Source: Manihot esculenta (lineage: Eukaryota > Streptophyta > Magnoliopsida > Malpighiales > Euphorbiaceae). From it: 64,000 nt of DNA. The number at the start of each line of letters is the position of its first letter. The first letter of the stretch is position 1. A program made the position numbers and the translations under genes. The notes beneath the pieces are model-generated. The model worked only from the letters and a program-made list of their open reading frames with translations. It had not been told where the DNA came from and made no database searches. Positions 46,971 to 58,649 of this stretch are shown one piece after another. Where the stretch lies: assembly GCF_001659605.2 (NCBI RefSeq), contig NC_035172.2, positions 19,221,051-19,285,050 on the forward strand, read 5' to 3'.

Positions 46971-49340
46971 ATTTATTATTTTTTTATATTAATTTTCATG
47001 ATTTTATTATATTATTAATGGTAAAAAGTGATTTTTTACTTAAATTTTAATTTTAAAGAGATTTAAAGCTAAAAGTGTGAAAAGGAACCAGTAGAGACTA
47101 TTTTAGAACTGTTTTGACTGAAAAGTTTTGTCTTGTCTAAGGCTGTGACCTAAATTCAACGGACAAATATCAGAATTTCGATTTTGACAGCCGTATAAAA
47201 TTCAAATTATTTCAGATAACTGTGAATACAGTTAGATTTAGGATTAAAATAATAACAGTAGAATGATTTGTTGATTTATTTTTTTTTTTTTAAAAAAATT
47301 TTTAAATATTTTCTTTAGTCTTTTTATTGGGAAAAACCTATATAAGAGTTATTTTAGAGATAGGAATTCATCTCTCAACTCATCCCTGAATCCATCCCAT
47401 CTCTTTTCATCTCTCGGTTTCTTGAGCCAAACCACTTTCTCTTTTTCTTTTTATCTTTTTGTATTTTTGTTACGACTCTTAGTGGCTAAATATGTTTTTT
47501 TTTTCAGTTGAAATTTAATCTGGTTGAGGTTTTATCAAAATTGTGAGATTTAATCTTATTTTCTTTTCATTTTAATTTATGTTTTCATTCTTTTTCTATT
47601 TTTGAGGAATACAATCTCTATTATTGTCTTTTTAAGTATTCAAGAGATCTATTAAATATACTAATTAGACAATATATTGTTAATAACTCAAGTAAATACG
47701 TAATTATTTAATTGGGTTAGTACAAGTAACAATTAGTATATCTATTTATTCTGAGGAATTGAGTGATTTTGTTTAAATAATTGACTTCCAATTATTAATC
47801 GAGTTTGAGTTCTTTTTCTCTTAATGCAATTAATTAATTAAATTTACACACTTGTTGAAGTTATTAATTAAATATGAATTACTTTAGCACTTTGCAAATT
47901 AATTTAATTTCAAGGAAAAATCGGTGGGATTCGCTTATTTGAATACTATAACCAAATAATAAAAACTTAAGTGAGTTATCTTTTGAATTAATGATCGACT
48001 GAAAAACTTCTCAACTTGAATTACCTTCAGCTAAATTTTTAAATTATTTATTTATTTCATCATTCCATCACACATTTTATTTCTTCTTAAGTTTTCTTAA
48101 AATCAAATTTTCAATTGAAATTTCCTTCTTCTCTCTTCCGTTTTAAACAATTATTCTCTTTTTTCTTTACTTGGTATTTAAATTAAGGGTAAACTGCAAT
48201 TTAGTCCATCTAGTTTAGTGAAATATAACCTTTCGTCTCTCTGTTTTAAAAAATCATCAATTTAGTCACTATGATTTTTAAAAACTATGCCATTAGTCCC
48301 TCCCGCTAGATTTTCAGTTAAGTCACCGTTAATCTTAGTTAAAAGACTAAAATATCCATAACAGCTTTTTTTCTAATACTTTCGACGACTCTGTATATTT
48401 TCTTTCTTTTTCCATCTCTTTCTCTCTCTTGTCATGCAAACATTTGGGGCAGAAGAAGAGTAGAAAGAGAAAGCAGCAGAAGAAGCTCGTGAGCATCTCG
48501 AGACTCTGGAGAGTGGTCTTCAGAGGAAGCATTTCTCTGGAAGTGAAGATAAATTTTGTGGACATTGCAACAGGCTGGATTGGAATATAGGCTCGTATTG
48601 TTGAGAAAATAACAGATGTGAACCTGATTAATGCAGAGCCATGCCTTTGGTTGATTCTTGGTTTGCAAAGTTCTTGGAACTCCCAGCTATTAAAGAAAGT
48701 GTGCCTCCACGTGAAAAATTGCTAGAGCACTATAGGGGCATCCGCAGGATATTGACGTCTGCAATAACCTGAAACCTTTATCAACAGTTGAAGCTGCACT
48801 AGCCTTGGTTGGCTGTCTGCATATTATGATAATTAAGAATCTGGAATGCTGATTCATGTTGATCCCGAGTGTATTAAATAATGGAATCTAACCACTAGTA
48901 CTCCTTATGTCTAACATGTTTGTCAGGGAACTAGTACAACCAACACATCATAACGAGTGGATAATGTATTAGCATCATGGGTTTGGCATATAAGAGGTGA
49001 CCCTTTCAATTATGTATCAGGAGCTTCTTCTGCCCCAAATGTTTACATGACAAGAGAGAGAAAGAGATGGAAAAAGAAAGAAAATATACAGAGTCGTCGA
49101 AAGTATTAGAGAAGAAGCTGTTATGGGTATTTTAGTCTTTTAACTAAGATTAACGGTGACTTAACTGAAAATCTAACGGGAGGGACTAATGGCATAGTTT
49201 TTAAAAATCACAGTGACTAAATTGACGATTTTTTAAAACAGAGGGACGAAAGGTTATATTTCACTAAACTAGAGGGACTAAATTGCAGTTTACCCTTAAA
49301 TTAAATAAATTTAAGGTCTTTATGGGATCAGTTTTAATTG
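46971..49340 (+). repeat. AT2: presumed 5' LTR of a decayed Athila element
   Basis: Bounds are approximate. Evidence: it ends just before a degraded Asp primer site (about 49346) and an Athila-like gag. It has TATATAAG at 47339-47346, then the typical ...TTAGTGGCTAAA...AGTTGAAATTTAATCTGGTTGAGG block seen in the other Athila LTRs (AGTGGCTGAA...AGTTGAAGTTTGGTTGAA). The left end is not defined by a TSD. MU1 is inserted at 48187-49295. Confidence 0.55.
48187..49295. mobile_element. MU1: Mutator-like TIR element with 272-bp TIRs
   Basis: 1109 bp with long inverted repeats, 48187-48458 and 49024-49295, beginning GGGTAAACTGCAATTTAGTCC-like and ending at the inner GGGGCAGAAGAAG. The arms differ at only a few bases. 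TTAAATTAA at 48178-48186 and 49296-49304 is a 9-bp TSD, the Mutator hallmark. The 565-bp interior has no transposase. One plus-strand stretch near 48660-48770 reads like exon sequence (DSWFAKFLELPAIKESVPP), so a captured gene fragment (Pack-MULE) is possible; I do not recognise the donor. Confidence 0.88.
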
Positions 49341-49345
49341 ACGAA

Positions 49346-51325
49346 TTTGACGCCCGTTAGATTTTGGCATTGTAATTGTGGAATCTTACTAATTTATTTT
49401 TTTTATGATCAGGTTTGAAAACAGCAGAATTCAGTTTGATTTAGAAAGAGAGAAGACTGTAAAACGATTGAGGAAAACAACCAAATTGTAAAACAAGCAA
49501 GTTCTAGCACTTTCAGCCGCCTGCTCGAGGATCTGCAAGTGAAAATATCGAGAATTCAGCATTTGCAAGGCCACCCGAACACCAAGAAAACTTCAGCAGA
49601 GAAGAAGCAATGGCCGCTTATGAGCAACCATTTTGCATCACCTATCTAGTGTTGAACGCGCCCTTGGAACTACGAACAGGTATGATCCACATGCAACCCA
49701 AGTTCCATGAGATGGAAAATGAAGATCCACATCGCCATTTGAAATAATTTTACGTTGTTTGTTCAAGTATGAAGGGATAACTGATGAGTAGATCAAGTTA
49801 GTAGTCTTTCCTTTTACTTTGGTTCAATCTGTTAAAGATTGACTTTATTATTTGCCTCCAGAATCAATTACCACTTGGGCGCAAATTAGAAATCTATTTT
49901 TAGAGAGATTTGTTCAAGCAATAAAGCTTCATCTATAAGGAAAGAAATTACTGGGATCAAGTAAAGGAAGAATGAAAGGCTCTATAAATATTGGGAACAT
50001 TATTAAAAATTGATTGCAAGTTGTCCCAAACACGAAATCATGCCATGACAACTCAACCTTCACTTCTATGAAGGGTTGTTGCCTTTAGAAAGAAGAATAA
50101 TTGATGTTGCTAGTGAAGGAGCTACTTTAGAGATGGAACCTAAAGAAGGTAAAAATCTGATCTCAAAATTGGCTGCCAAATCTAGGTAGTATGGCCGAAA
50201 AGAAGACGTTTCTATGAGTGCGAATGAGGTAAGTATAACATCTTTAGACTCTAAAATTTCACAAATGATCACTGCAATTCAAGAATTGGCTGTAGGAAAA
50301 ATGAATCATGCAAGAGCTTGTGGCATTTGCAAAAAGGTCAACCATCCCACGGATGTGTTCCCCACCCTACAGGAAGATGAGCAACAAGTAAATGTAATTG
50401 GAGGATTTAATGGATAGTAAAAGAAGCATGATCCATTTTCGAATACATATAATTTTGGATGGAGAGGTCATCCCAACCTTAGCTATAGAAATAGATAGCA
50501 AAACTTCCAGCCAAGAGTGAATTATCAAGCTTCAAAGTCAGGTATATCTTTAGAAGACATTGTGCAATCACTTGCTAACAGTACCCTCACTTTTCAACAG
50601 GAAACAAAGTCAAGCATACAAAATTTGGAGAACCAAATGAGCCAACTTTCCATTTCAATGAGCGAACTGGAATCCCAAGGGAAATTGTCCTCTCAAACCA
50701 TACCAAACCCAAAACAGAATGCAAGTGCAATCACATTATAAAATGGGAAGGAGCTGAAAATTGACTGCTTAAAGAGGCTTACCCAAGCCAGTACCCCAGG
50801 TCTGATGCCAGAAATAAAGCAGGAGTTGAAAATTCAAATAGAAAAATAACCCCAAAAATTAGAGATAGAACAACCCATAATTCAGATAACACTTCTCTCG
50901 TTTCCAGAAAGATTTGCTCAGTCCAAAAGGGAAAGAGAAGAAAAAGAAATCTTGGAGATTTTTCACAAAGTCCAGGTAAAAATACCTCTCCTTGAAACTA
51001 TAAAGCAAATACCTAAGCATGTGAAATTTCTAAAATATTTATGCACTAATAAAAAGAAATTATTTGGGCATGAGAAAATAAAAGTGGGTGAAAATGTGTC
51101 ACTCATACTTCAAAGAAAAATTCCATAAAAATGTAAACATAAAAATATCTTTGCAATATCATGTAAAATTGAAAATTGTAAAATTAGGAAGGCAATGTGT
51201 GATCTAGGAGCTTTAATAAATATTATGCCTCTGTCTATTTATTTGTCTTTGAATGCAGGTCCATTGAAGCAAACAAGAGTTATACTCCAACTCATCGAAA
51301 GATTGATGGTCTATCCTAAGAAAAT
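49346..51325 (+). pseudogene. AT2 gag-protease remnant
   Basis: After a degraded Asp primer site (TTTGACGCCCGTTAG), Athila gag can be followed: EQPFCITYLVLNAPLELRTGMIHMQPKF and NEDPHRHLK (about 49630-49750, then a stop), RACGICKKVNHPTDVFPTLQEDEQQ (about 50310; the last Cys of the knuckle is Phe), PNPKQNASAITL (about 50700) and the protease KAMCDLGALINIMPLSIY (about 51190). It ends in VYPKKI, where AT3 begins. Many stops and frameshifts. Confidence 0.82.
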
Positions 51326-52731
51326 TGATCGAACGTAATTTCAATACATTTTTTATACTGTTCTTAGCATTGAATTGAGTATTTTTCTAACTAATTTTAT
51401 ACCTTTTAAAGAAAAGCAAAAGAGAAGTAAAATTGATAAACAGGTGTTAAAAAGCTTTGAAATTGAGTTGACCAATAATTTGGGCAAACCTACCAAATGA
51501 TCGTACTTCACAAAAGCTAGAAATTGCTCAGACCTGTGAGCTGAGTTAACTATATTCTAGACGGTGGATTTGACCAGCGATGCCCAAACCACTGGGAAAA
51601 TCAACAATCAATAGTAGAGGTAGACCTGACAGTGAGGAGAAAAATAATTTAATTTTGAAAATAAAAGACAAGGTCTCATTAAAAGTCGCGGGACCCACTT
51701 GATTATTCCTCCTTCAGCGATACGATATCCTCCTCAAATCAAGGAGCTCTCTCCTGAATGGAAACATATTAAATGAATGATTCCTAATGTAAAGCAAATA
51801 AGATTTTCTATTCTCAAAAGGACTCTACTAAGGTTGAGCACCTATTTAAGCCCATCTTTATGGATAGCCGTAGCATCATCCTTCATCATCTCTCTTCGGT
51901 CGATTTTCTCTTCTTCTTTTGTATTTTCTTTCAAAGCCATGAGTAGCTAAACTCTTTATTTCTAGTTAGAGTTAGGTTGAAATTTCAGTTTATACATGAA
52001 TGGTGAGATCTAAACATAATTGTTCATCTTTTATTCTTTCAATATTTATGCAATTTCAGTTCTTAATATTATTATTGCTTGGTTATTTGATCAATAAGGC
52101 GCATTGTTCATATTTTCAAATTAATATATTGTTAGTTTAAATGTTTGAAATCTATAATTGCTTAAGTTATTCCACAACAAGTAACAATTAGTGTAACCCA
52201 CTAAGAAGTTGTATGATCTAGCTTGAACTCACTATGCGGTTTGGTTTGTTAGCTAGAATTGGGTCTCTCTAGTTCTTAAGGCAGTTAATAAATTAAAATC
52301 CCAAAGACGTTCTTTGGGCGATTTGTTGACTAGGGTTAATTAGCGAATATTTTCTAATTAATTTATACCTAAGGAGATATTGGTCATGAGGAGTGTCTTC
52401 CATAACTATAACTAATTTATTAGAATGAATAAAGATATTTTTATTTCTACGATCAATTTTCAAAACTGAAATGGATCCTAATCGTCAACTAGAATTTATT
52501 TATATTGATTTAATTTTCTTTTGATTATTCACTTTCTTTAATTATCTTGTTTTTATTTTAGTAGCACTCATCATCAAAACCCCTCCCGCCATTTTATTTT
52601 CATTGTTTATTTCCTAGTCATTGTTTGGAAATTCTTAATATCAATTCCCTATGGAAAAATTCCTATTCACCCTATACACAATTTATATTTGTTGATTTTG
52701 GATAGTTAATTTTTAATGGTTTCAACACCCA
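51326..52731 (+). repeat. AT3 5' LTR (about 1406 bp)
   Basis: It starts TGATCGAACGTAATTTC and ends near CAACACCCA before a degraded Asp primer site (ATTAGCACCG... at about 52739). A likely TATA is TATTTAAG near 51843. It carries the Athila LTR block with GACGTTC at about 52305. The first 223 bp match 63778-64000. Confidence 0.8.
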
Positions 52732-52784
52732 TAAAAAATTAGCACCGTTTTCGGGAATTGATTTGAACTAGTTTAGTTCTTTTC

Positions 52785-54572
52785 ATGACTAGGTTTGATC
52801 GTGAAGAACATTTGCTTTGGGATCTTGAGATAGAAATGACTGCCAAAAGCTTGCGAAAACAAGCCAAATTGAGGAAACAAGCCTCATCTGCATCTACTTC
52901 TGCAGCTTGTAAAGAGATTTGCCCAAACCTCTTGGCAAACCAGCCCCTGGAATAACTGTTGAACCAGCTGCTATAGAGGCGTCACAGCAACACTTGAAGA
53001 GGCAAAAAATGTAGCAGCTACAACTCTTAAACCAGTTGTTGTCCTTGTTGAATTAACGACTGAAATCATCGAAGAAAGAGCTCCAATGGCACAAGAAAGG
53101 ATCCTGCGTGAATTAGCAGCCCCTGTAGGTGATCAAGCACCATTGTGCATTACATTCCCATCTTTGACAGTCCCTTTTGAACTGAAAATTGGGTTAATTC
53201 ACCTTCTTTTAAAATTCAAAGGTCTAAAAAATGAGGATCCACACAAACATCTCAAAGAAGTCCATATTGTTTGCTCAACCATGAGGCCCCAAGGTATAAA
53301 TGAAGAACATGTTAAACTAAGAGTCTTTCCCTTCTCCCTTGATGAATATGCTAAAGACTAGTCATTCTACTTGCCACCCGGATCCATTACCTAATAGGCT
53401 AGGATGGTGAGGGATTTCTAAATACTTCCCAACCTCAAAGGCTATTGGCATCAAAAGAGAGATTAGTGGCATCAAGCAAAAGGATTCTGAAGAGCTATTT
53501 GAATATTGAAAAAGATTTAAACAGTTGCACATAAGCTGCCCTCAACATGACATCTCAAATAAATCCCTTATTGAATACTTCTATGGAGATTTTTTACCTT
53601 CTGAAAGTAGACTGATTGATGCGGCATGTGGAGAATCAATTGAGGACAAGACACCTCATGCAATAAGAGACCTAATCTCCACCATAGCAGCAACCTCAAA
53701 CCACTATGGAGATCAAAAGGAACCACCTAGGAGAATCAATGAGGTAAGTACATCTTCTTTGGCCTCATAGATTATTGATTTAACATTTGTTGTCTGAAGT
53801 TTTATTATAGGTCAGGCTCAGCAAGCTAGACCCTGTGGGATCTGTGCCACAGTAGGACACTCAACAGACATGTGTCCTTCTCTTCAAGATGTTGAGCAGC
53901 AAGGAGGGTTCAATGGCCAAAGGAGGTATGACCCTTACTCCAACACATACAATCAAGGATGGAGGGATCACCCCAACTTCAGCTATGTAAGGACCCACAA
54001 TTTTCAGAATTTTCAGCACCATTACCCACAACAAGCACCTCCTTAAAAGTAAGGTATTCCTCTTAAAGATGTTGTTAAGTCTCTTACTAATTCTGTGTAA
54101 AATTTGGAACAACAGATAAGCCAAGTAGCCACATCTTTGAGAAGGTTGGAGTCATAAGGAAAGTTTTCTTTAAAAACAGTAGATAACCTAAAATAGAATG
54201 TCAGCGCTATTACCTTGAGAAGCAGGAAAGTACTGTAGAATGCAGATTTGAGCAGTGATTTACTCAAACCTCTGAGCAAAACAGCGAGAAGGAATTCTAG
54301 AATGATAGATTTGAGCAGAGATTTGCCCAAAGCTCTGGGCAAACTATTGAGAAAAAGCTGCAGACAATTCATGAACAAAAAAAAGAGGACAAGGCAATCA
54401 AGAATACACAGCAAGATCAATTTACAGTTTTTCCACCATTTCCAAAAAGGTTAGCCAATAACAAAAAGAAAAAAAAAAAGAAAAGGAAATTTTTGAAACT
54501 TTTCGCAAGGTTGAGATAAACATTTATTTAATTGATGTTATTAAACAAGTGCCTAAATATGAAAAATTTTTG
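52785..54572 (+). pseudogene. AT3 gag
   Basis: It starts MTRFDREEH. A capsid-type segment at 53086-53361 (GDQAPLCITFPSLTVPFELK, DPHKHLKEVHIVCSTMRPQG, PFSLDEYAKD) ends in a TAG where AT5 has Trp. Further pieces follow at 53525-53770 and the knuckle at about 53830 (CGICATVGHSTDMCP). The end of Gag (FPPFPKR, about 54430) is in a disturbed frame with an A-rich run. It is cut by AT4 at 54577; the 5 bp AAGGA before it are the TSD. Confidence 0.83.
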
Positions 54573-54862
54573 AAGGATGATAGACCATAATTTAGTCCAT
54601 TTTATATTAATATTATTAATGAATATTTACATGATTTCTGCTTAATTTAGTGCTTTTAATATTATTTTGCAGAAAATGGTGTAAAAGGACATTTTGGAGA
54701 AAATCCCCCTAAAACTGCCTTATTTGGAACAAAAGAGAGCGAGTCTGCCAAGTTGGATTCAAAACAAGCATCTGGACAACCCATTCCCGCCAAGCCCGCA
54801 CTTGGGCAGCCCACTCTTGCGAAGCTCACACACGGGACCAACGCGCTCCACCGTGGACTAAG

Positions 54863-55618
54863 CACGTGAACCACTGACGCTTCACATGGCCTGCAAATTC
54901 TCTTGCACATTCACAAACATGGCCAACAATTCTCACGTGGGCCCGCCATTGCAATCTCTCTTCACGTGGACCAAGTACGCGCAATGGACCAAGCGGCCCG
55001 CACCTTCACTCGCACGTCCGTGCATCCCCGCCGTTACAAGCTCCAGCACATGGGCCCTCCGAAACATCCTAGCACATGGATCAATCTCTCCTCGCGTGGA
55101 CCCGCCAGTGCACATGTGGCCCACCTTCAACACACGCACATGGCCCACACTCCCACTCCGCTATTGGAACAATTGGTACTCACTCTCACCAGACTATTCC
55201 CTTAAAGTGGGAGGTCAAGGGTTCGAGTAGTGGGGGAGGCGACCTAATTTCCAAAGGGAAATTTGGGCCAAATCCACTTGGGGAAGGATGCGATGCGAGA
55301 ACCCAAGGGGACAAATCCTGCCAGGAACCCGTGAGGGTGAATGGATGTTAAGAGCTGTTCACGACGCCAGTGGAAAGCCCGAGGTGGCACAGGCCAGGCG
55401 AGGAATAGCCCTGGGCCGTGAACGGTAACAGTGCCGGTGAAAGGGCCGGGCTGTTACAGCGCACACATGCAGCCCACTCACGCAGCCCCAGCACACTCCT
55501 TCACCTTGGGCCAAGCACGCACATGGACCAGCACGCCCCAATTCCCGCACATGGGCAGAGACCAAGCACTCCACCAATTCACAGGACATGGCCCGCGCTT
55601 CATCACTCTCTTCACGTG
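54863..55618. promoter_or_regulatory. G-box-rich segment in AT4 LTR
   Basis: Perfect CACGTG palindromes at 54863-54868, 54934-54939, 54963-54968 and 55613-55618, with near copies (CGCGTGG, CACATGG) between. They are mostly followed by GRCC (CACGTGGACCAAG). It lies upstream of the LTR TATA at 55732. CACGTG binds plant bZIP and bHLH factors; a role here is inference. Confidence 0.5.
55163..55458 (+). repeat. R275 repeat, copy 2
   Basis: Homologous in reverse to 597-873. It starts ATTGGAACAATTGG and ends GGGCTGTTACA. The box B-like GGGTTCGAG lies near 55217. No matching flanks are seen (CCGCT left, GCGCA right). It lies in the GC-rich part of AT4. Confidence 0.78.
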
Positions 55619-56751
55619 GACCAAGGCGTTCCAGCAGCTCTCTTCACGACGGCCCATTCCTAGCACACGGACGACAAATCACGCGCACGCGGGACCACAA
55701 TTTCCCAATTAGGGCGTCTCCTCTACAGCTCTATATAAAGAGCCTTAAGACAATTCAGAATTAACAATTTTTTTCCCTCGGCAATTCCGCAGGCGCAAGG
55801 CAGAAGTTCTTCGGTTCTTTCCTTCCTTTCCTTTTTATTTTTATTTTTCTGTTTTTAATTCAGTCAATGAGTGGCTGAATTTCTTTGATCTAGTTGAATA
55901 TTGATTGAAACTTTAGTTGATTAATGGGTTGTGAGACTTGATCAAATATTGTTTAATTTTTGGGAATTCAATATTTATGCAATTTCATATTTAATTTTCA
56001 TATTATTTTGTTATTGAGATCTACGTTGATTTTTTATTGCAAAATAATTATTTGTTAGTTTGAATAATTTAAATCCGTAATTACTTGGATTATTCTTACA
56101 TGAGAACACTTGGGATAAAACCCAAGGAAGTTGCATGATCTAGTGTTATCTCCATACGTTTGGGTAGCTAGGATTGGATCTCTCTATTTCTTAATGCAAT
56201 TGACAATTGTTTTGATGCCTAAGACCCAAGGACGTTCCTTGGCAATTTGTTAATTAGTAATTAATTAGAGAACGTTCCCTAATTGGTTTAATCATAAGAA
56301 GAGATAATGGTGGTGAGAAGCGTCTTCCATCTCCATAACTAATCTATTGAATCAACCCAAAAGAACAAAGTGTCTGTGATCAATCCCAACAACTAGAGTG
56401 GATCCAATACTTCAACTAGAACTTTCTCATCATTGATTACTTTTTATTTAATTATTTGCTTTCCATTATTATTCTCATTATTAGTTTACTACAATCAATC
56501 TCAAACCCCCCTGTTATTTTGTTGACAGTCTTGATCCCATTTTGCAGTTTATCTCATTTGATCCCACTTTCAGTCTTTTATCTCATTTTAATTTATTATT
56601 GTTTCAGTTAATTTTATTGGTCTTGTTGAGAAAAATAGATTGGTAATCAATTCTCTGTGGATTCGATCCTTTACCACTATCTGCAGTTGTAAAATTGTTG
56701 ATAATCAGAAAGGTTATTTTTGACCGGCTTCGACAACCGCGAGTCAAAGGA

Positions 56752-57525
56752 GTTTTGTACCAAAAAGGAAAAGCTACCTGAGAATGAAAGGGTAAGTGTT
56801 GGGAAAAATATTTCTGCAGTTATTCAAAGAAAATTACCTCCTAAATACAATGATAGAGATACATTTGCTATTTCTTATACCATTGGTAATGTTGGATTTA
56901 AAAAGGCTATGTGTGATCTTAGAGCCTCAATTAATGTCATGCTTTTATCCACTTATAACTCATTGAATGTTGGTCTCTTAAAGAAAACAAGTCTTGTCAT
57001 CCAACCTGCTGATAGATCCATTGTTTATCCTGAGGATATTTTGGAAGATATCCTAGTTCAAGTTGATGGTTTAGTTTTTCCTGTAGATTTTATATCATTG
57101 ACATGAAAGAGAATAAAGCTAATATTACATCTGATATTTTGTTGGGTAGGCCTTTTCTTAGTACGGTTAGGACCCAAATAGATATGCATGATGGTACACT
57201 CATTATGGAATTTGATGGGGAAGTGATTAAATTTAATATTTATGATTCTTTAAAATTTCCTAGTGATGTAACTCATATTGATGGCATAGATGCTATTGAT
57301 ACTTTGAGTCAAAATACATTTGAATTAAGTGTTAATGAAAAGTTGAATATTGCTCAATATAGGGGTATGGAAATGGACAATTCAAAACAATTGAATCAGC
57401 AAATTATTGCTGATAAAATTTTACAGGAGATTGTTCATGCTCTAGACAGCATTCTGCCACTGCCCAGATCAGGTTGCCCTCAAATTTTCCAAAATCAAAC
57501 TCACAGAAACAACCATCTATTGTGA
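56752..57525 (+). pseudogene. AT3 protease region
   Basis: It continues Gag-Pol after AT4. Visible are CTKKEKLPENERVSVGKNISAVIQRKLPPKYND, IGNVGFKKAMCDLRASINVML (the family's DLGAS protease site has Gly to Arg: DLRAS), VYPEDILEDILVQVDGLVFP, ILLGRPFLSTVRTQIDMHDGTL and MEFDGEVIKFNIYDSLKFP. A frame change lies near 57100. With the active-site change the protease is probably dead. It is otherwise well kept. Confidence 0.87.
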
Positions 57526-57526
57526 A

Positions 57527-57764
57527 GGAACATGAATTGGAGTTCAAAGTGCTATCCAATTACCTCAAAAATTCAGATTTCGAAGCTGGAGATACACTTC
57601 ACCTACAAGAGGAGAAACTAATCATGTTACTTCATGAGTACATGGAAGAAATAGGATGGATTATAACCAAGACAAAAGGTATGCTACACTTCCTACTTAA
57701 TCATGTTGGATCTCTTTCCCTCCACCAGTTACTTGAGCCCTGCCTTATGCCTTGCCCACATTAG
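57527..57764 (+). pseudogene. AT3 start of pol (pre-RT), truncated
   Basis: In a shifted frame it reads ELEFKVLSNYLKNS and EEKLIMLLHEYMEEIGWIITKTKGM, matching the Athila sequence just before RT (usual form ...VLREHKKAIGWT...DIKG). Nothing of RT proper follows; after 57764 the sequence is non-coding 3' region. RT, RNase H and integrase have been lost. Confidence 0.75.
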
Positions 57765-58649
57765 CTTGACCAAGGGAGTATTGTTCAAACTCTCTTTATA
57801 ACTTTTTGTTTTTGCATACATTGAAGGCAATGTGTTGGTCAAGTGTGGGAGAGGAAAACCATCTATGTTGTATTTTCTTATTTATTTTTTTCTTTTTCTT
57901 TAATTTTCATGCATTTTCTTTTATTTCTTTTTATGCGTTTTGGTAGAAATTTTGGCTAAGCATTGTAATTTGATTATTCTTCTCACTTTTGAAATCTTTG
58001 AAATTTGGATTGAATTATAAACAGTATGTTAGTATTTATGTTGGTGATAGTCTCGATGCTTATATTGCTTGCAATAGTCTTTAATAATTGTCTTGAAACA
58101 TAAATAGTTGAGCTTGAATAAGATGTGTGCGCTTGCATGATTAAGGCACTAGTGGAGTATAACTAGGATTTGCTAAGTCATGAATTTTTAATTTTTATGG
58201 AACTTTTTTCAAAGAAATAAGGTGTTCAAGGTACCAAAGAAAAAAAAAGAGCACAAAATAAATCTATTTCGCTGGTTAAGTGACCATGAGTAGTGCTAGT
58301 AGCCACTTGAAATTGTGACCAATTAAGTAACCGGGAGTAGATATCACAAATATGTACCTTCGCGTCAAAAAAATAGTAAAGTTCTAAGCAAGAGATGAAT
58401 AAGTGCTTATAAATAATAAATAAAAAAGCCTTGGATATTTTATTTTTAGACTTAAGAACCACTTTTGAATAATAATGGAATTGGTTAAAGGTATAGTGAC
58501 TACTCCATGAATGCTATTTATCTATTTGTGTGATTGATTGTAAATAACTTGAGCTCTCCTATTTATTTCAAAGATTTTGTTGGGATTATTATTTGCAATG
58601 TGAGTCATGGGATTGCTATTTATATGCATGATAGTATACTGTTGTACTT
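57765..58649 (+). other. AT3 3' non-coding region
   Basis: T-rich sequence with TTGAAGGCAATGTGTTGGTCAAGTGTGGG near 57820, a block typical after Athila pol. No gene is seen. It is interrupted at 58649 by AT5; 63710-63777 continues to the purine-rich CAAGTATGGGAG before the 3' LTR. Confidence 0.7.

Larger units (their letters stand above)
54578..56746 (+). mobile_element. AT4: Athila-type solo LTR
   Basis: 2169 bp, starting TGATAGACCATAATTTAGTCC-like and ending CGACAACCGCGAGTCA. AAGGA at 54573-54577 and 56747-56751 is the TSD. TATATAAAG lies at 55732-55740. The stretch at about 54760-55720 is GC-rich and absent from AT1, AT3 and AT5 LTRs; it holds four CACGTG G-boxes and R275 copy 2. The last 600 bp contain the conserved GGACGTTCC/GAACGTTCC pair. 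Confidence 0.93.

Noticed and set aside
54886..55712. Several overlapping open frames on both strands near 55 kb
   Set aside because: They result from the GC-rich, stop-poor AT4 LTR insert; there are no domains and frames overlap on both strands.
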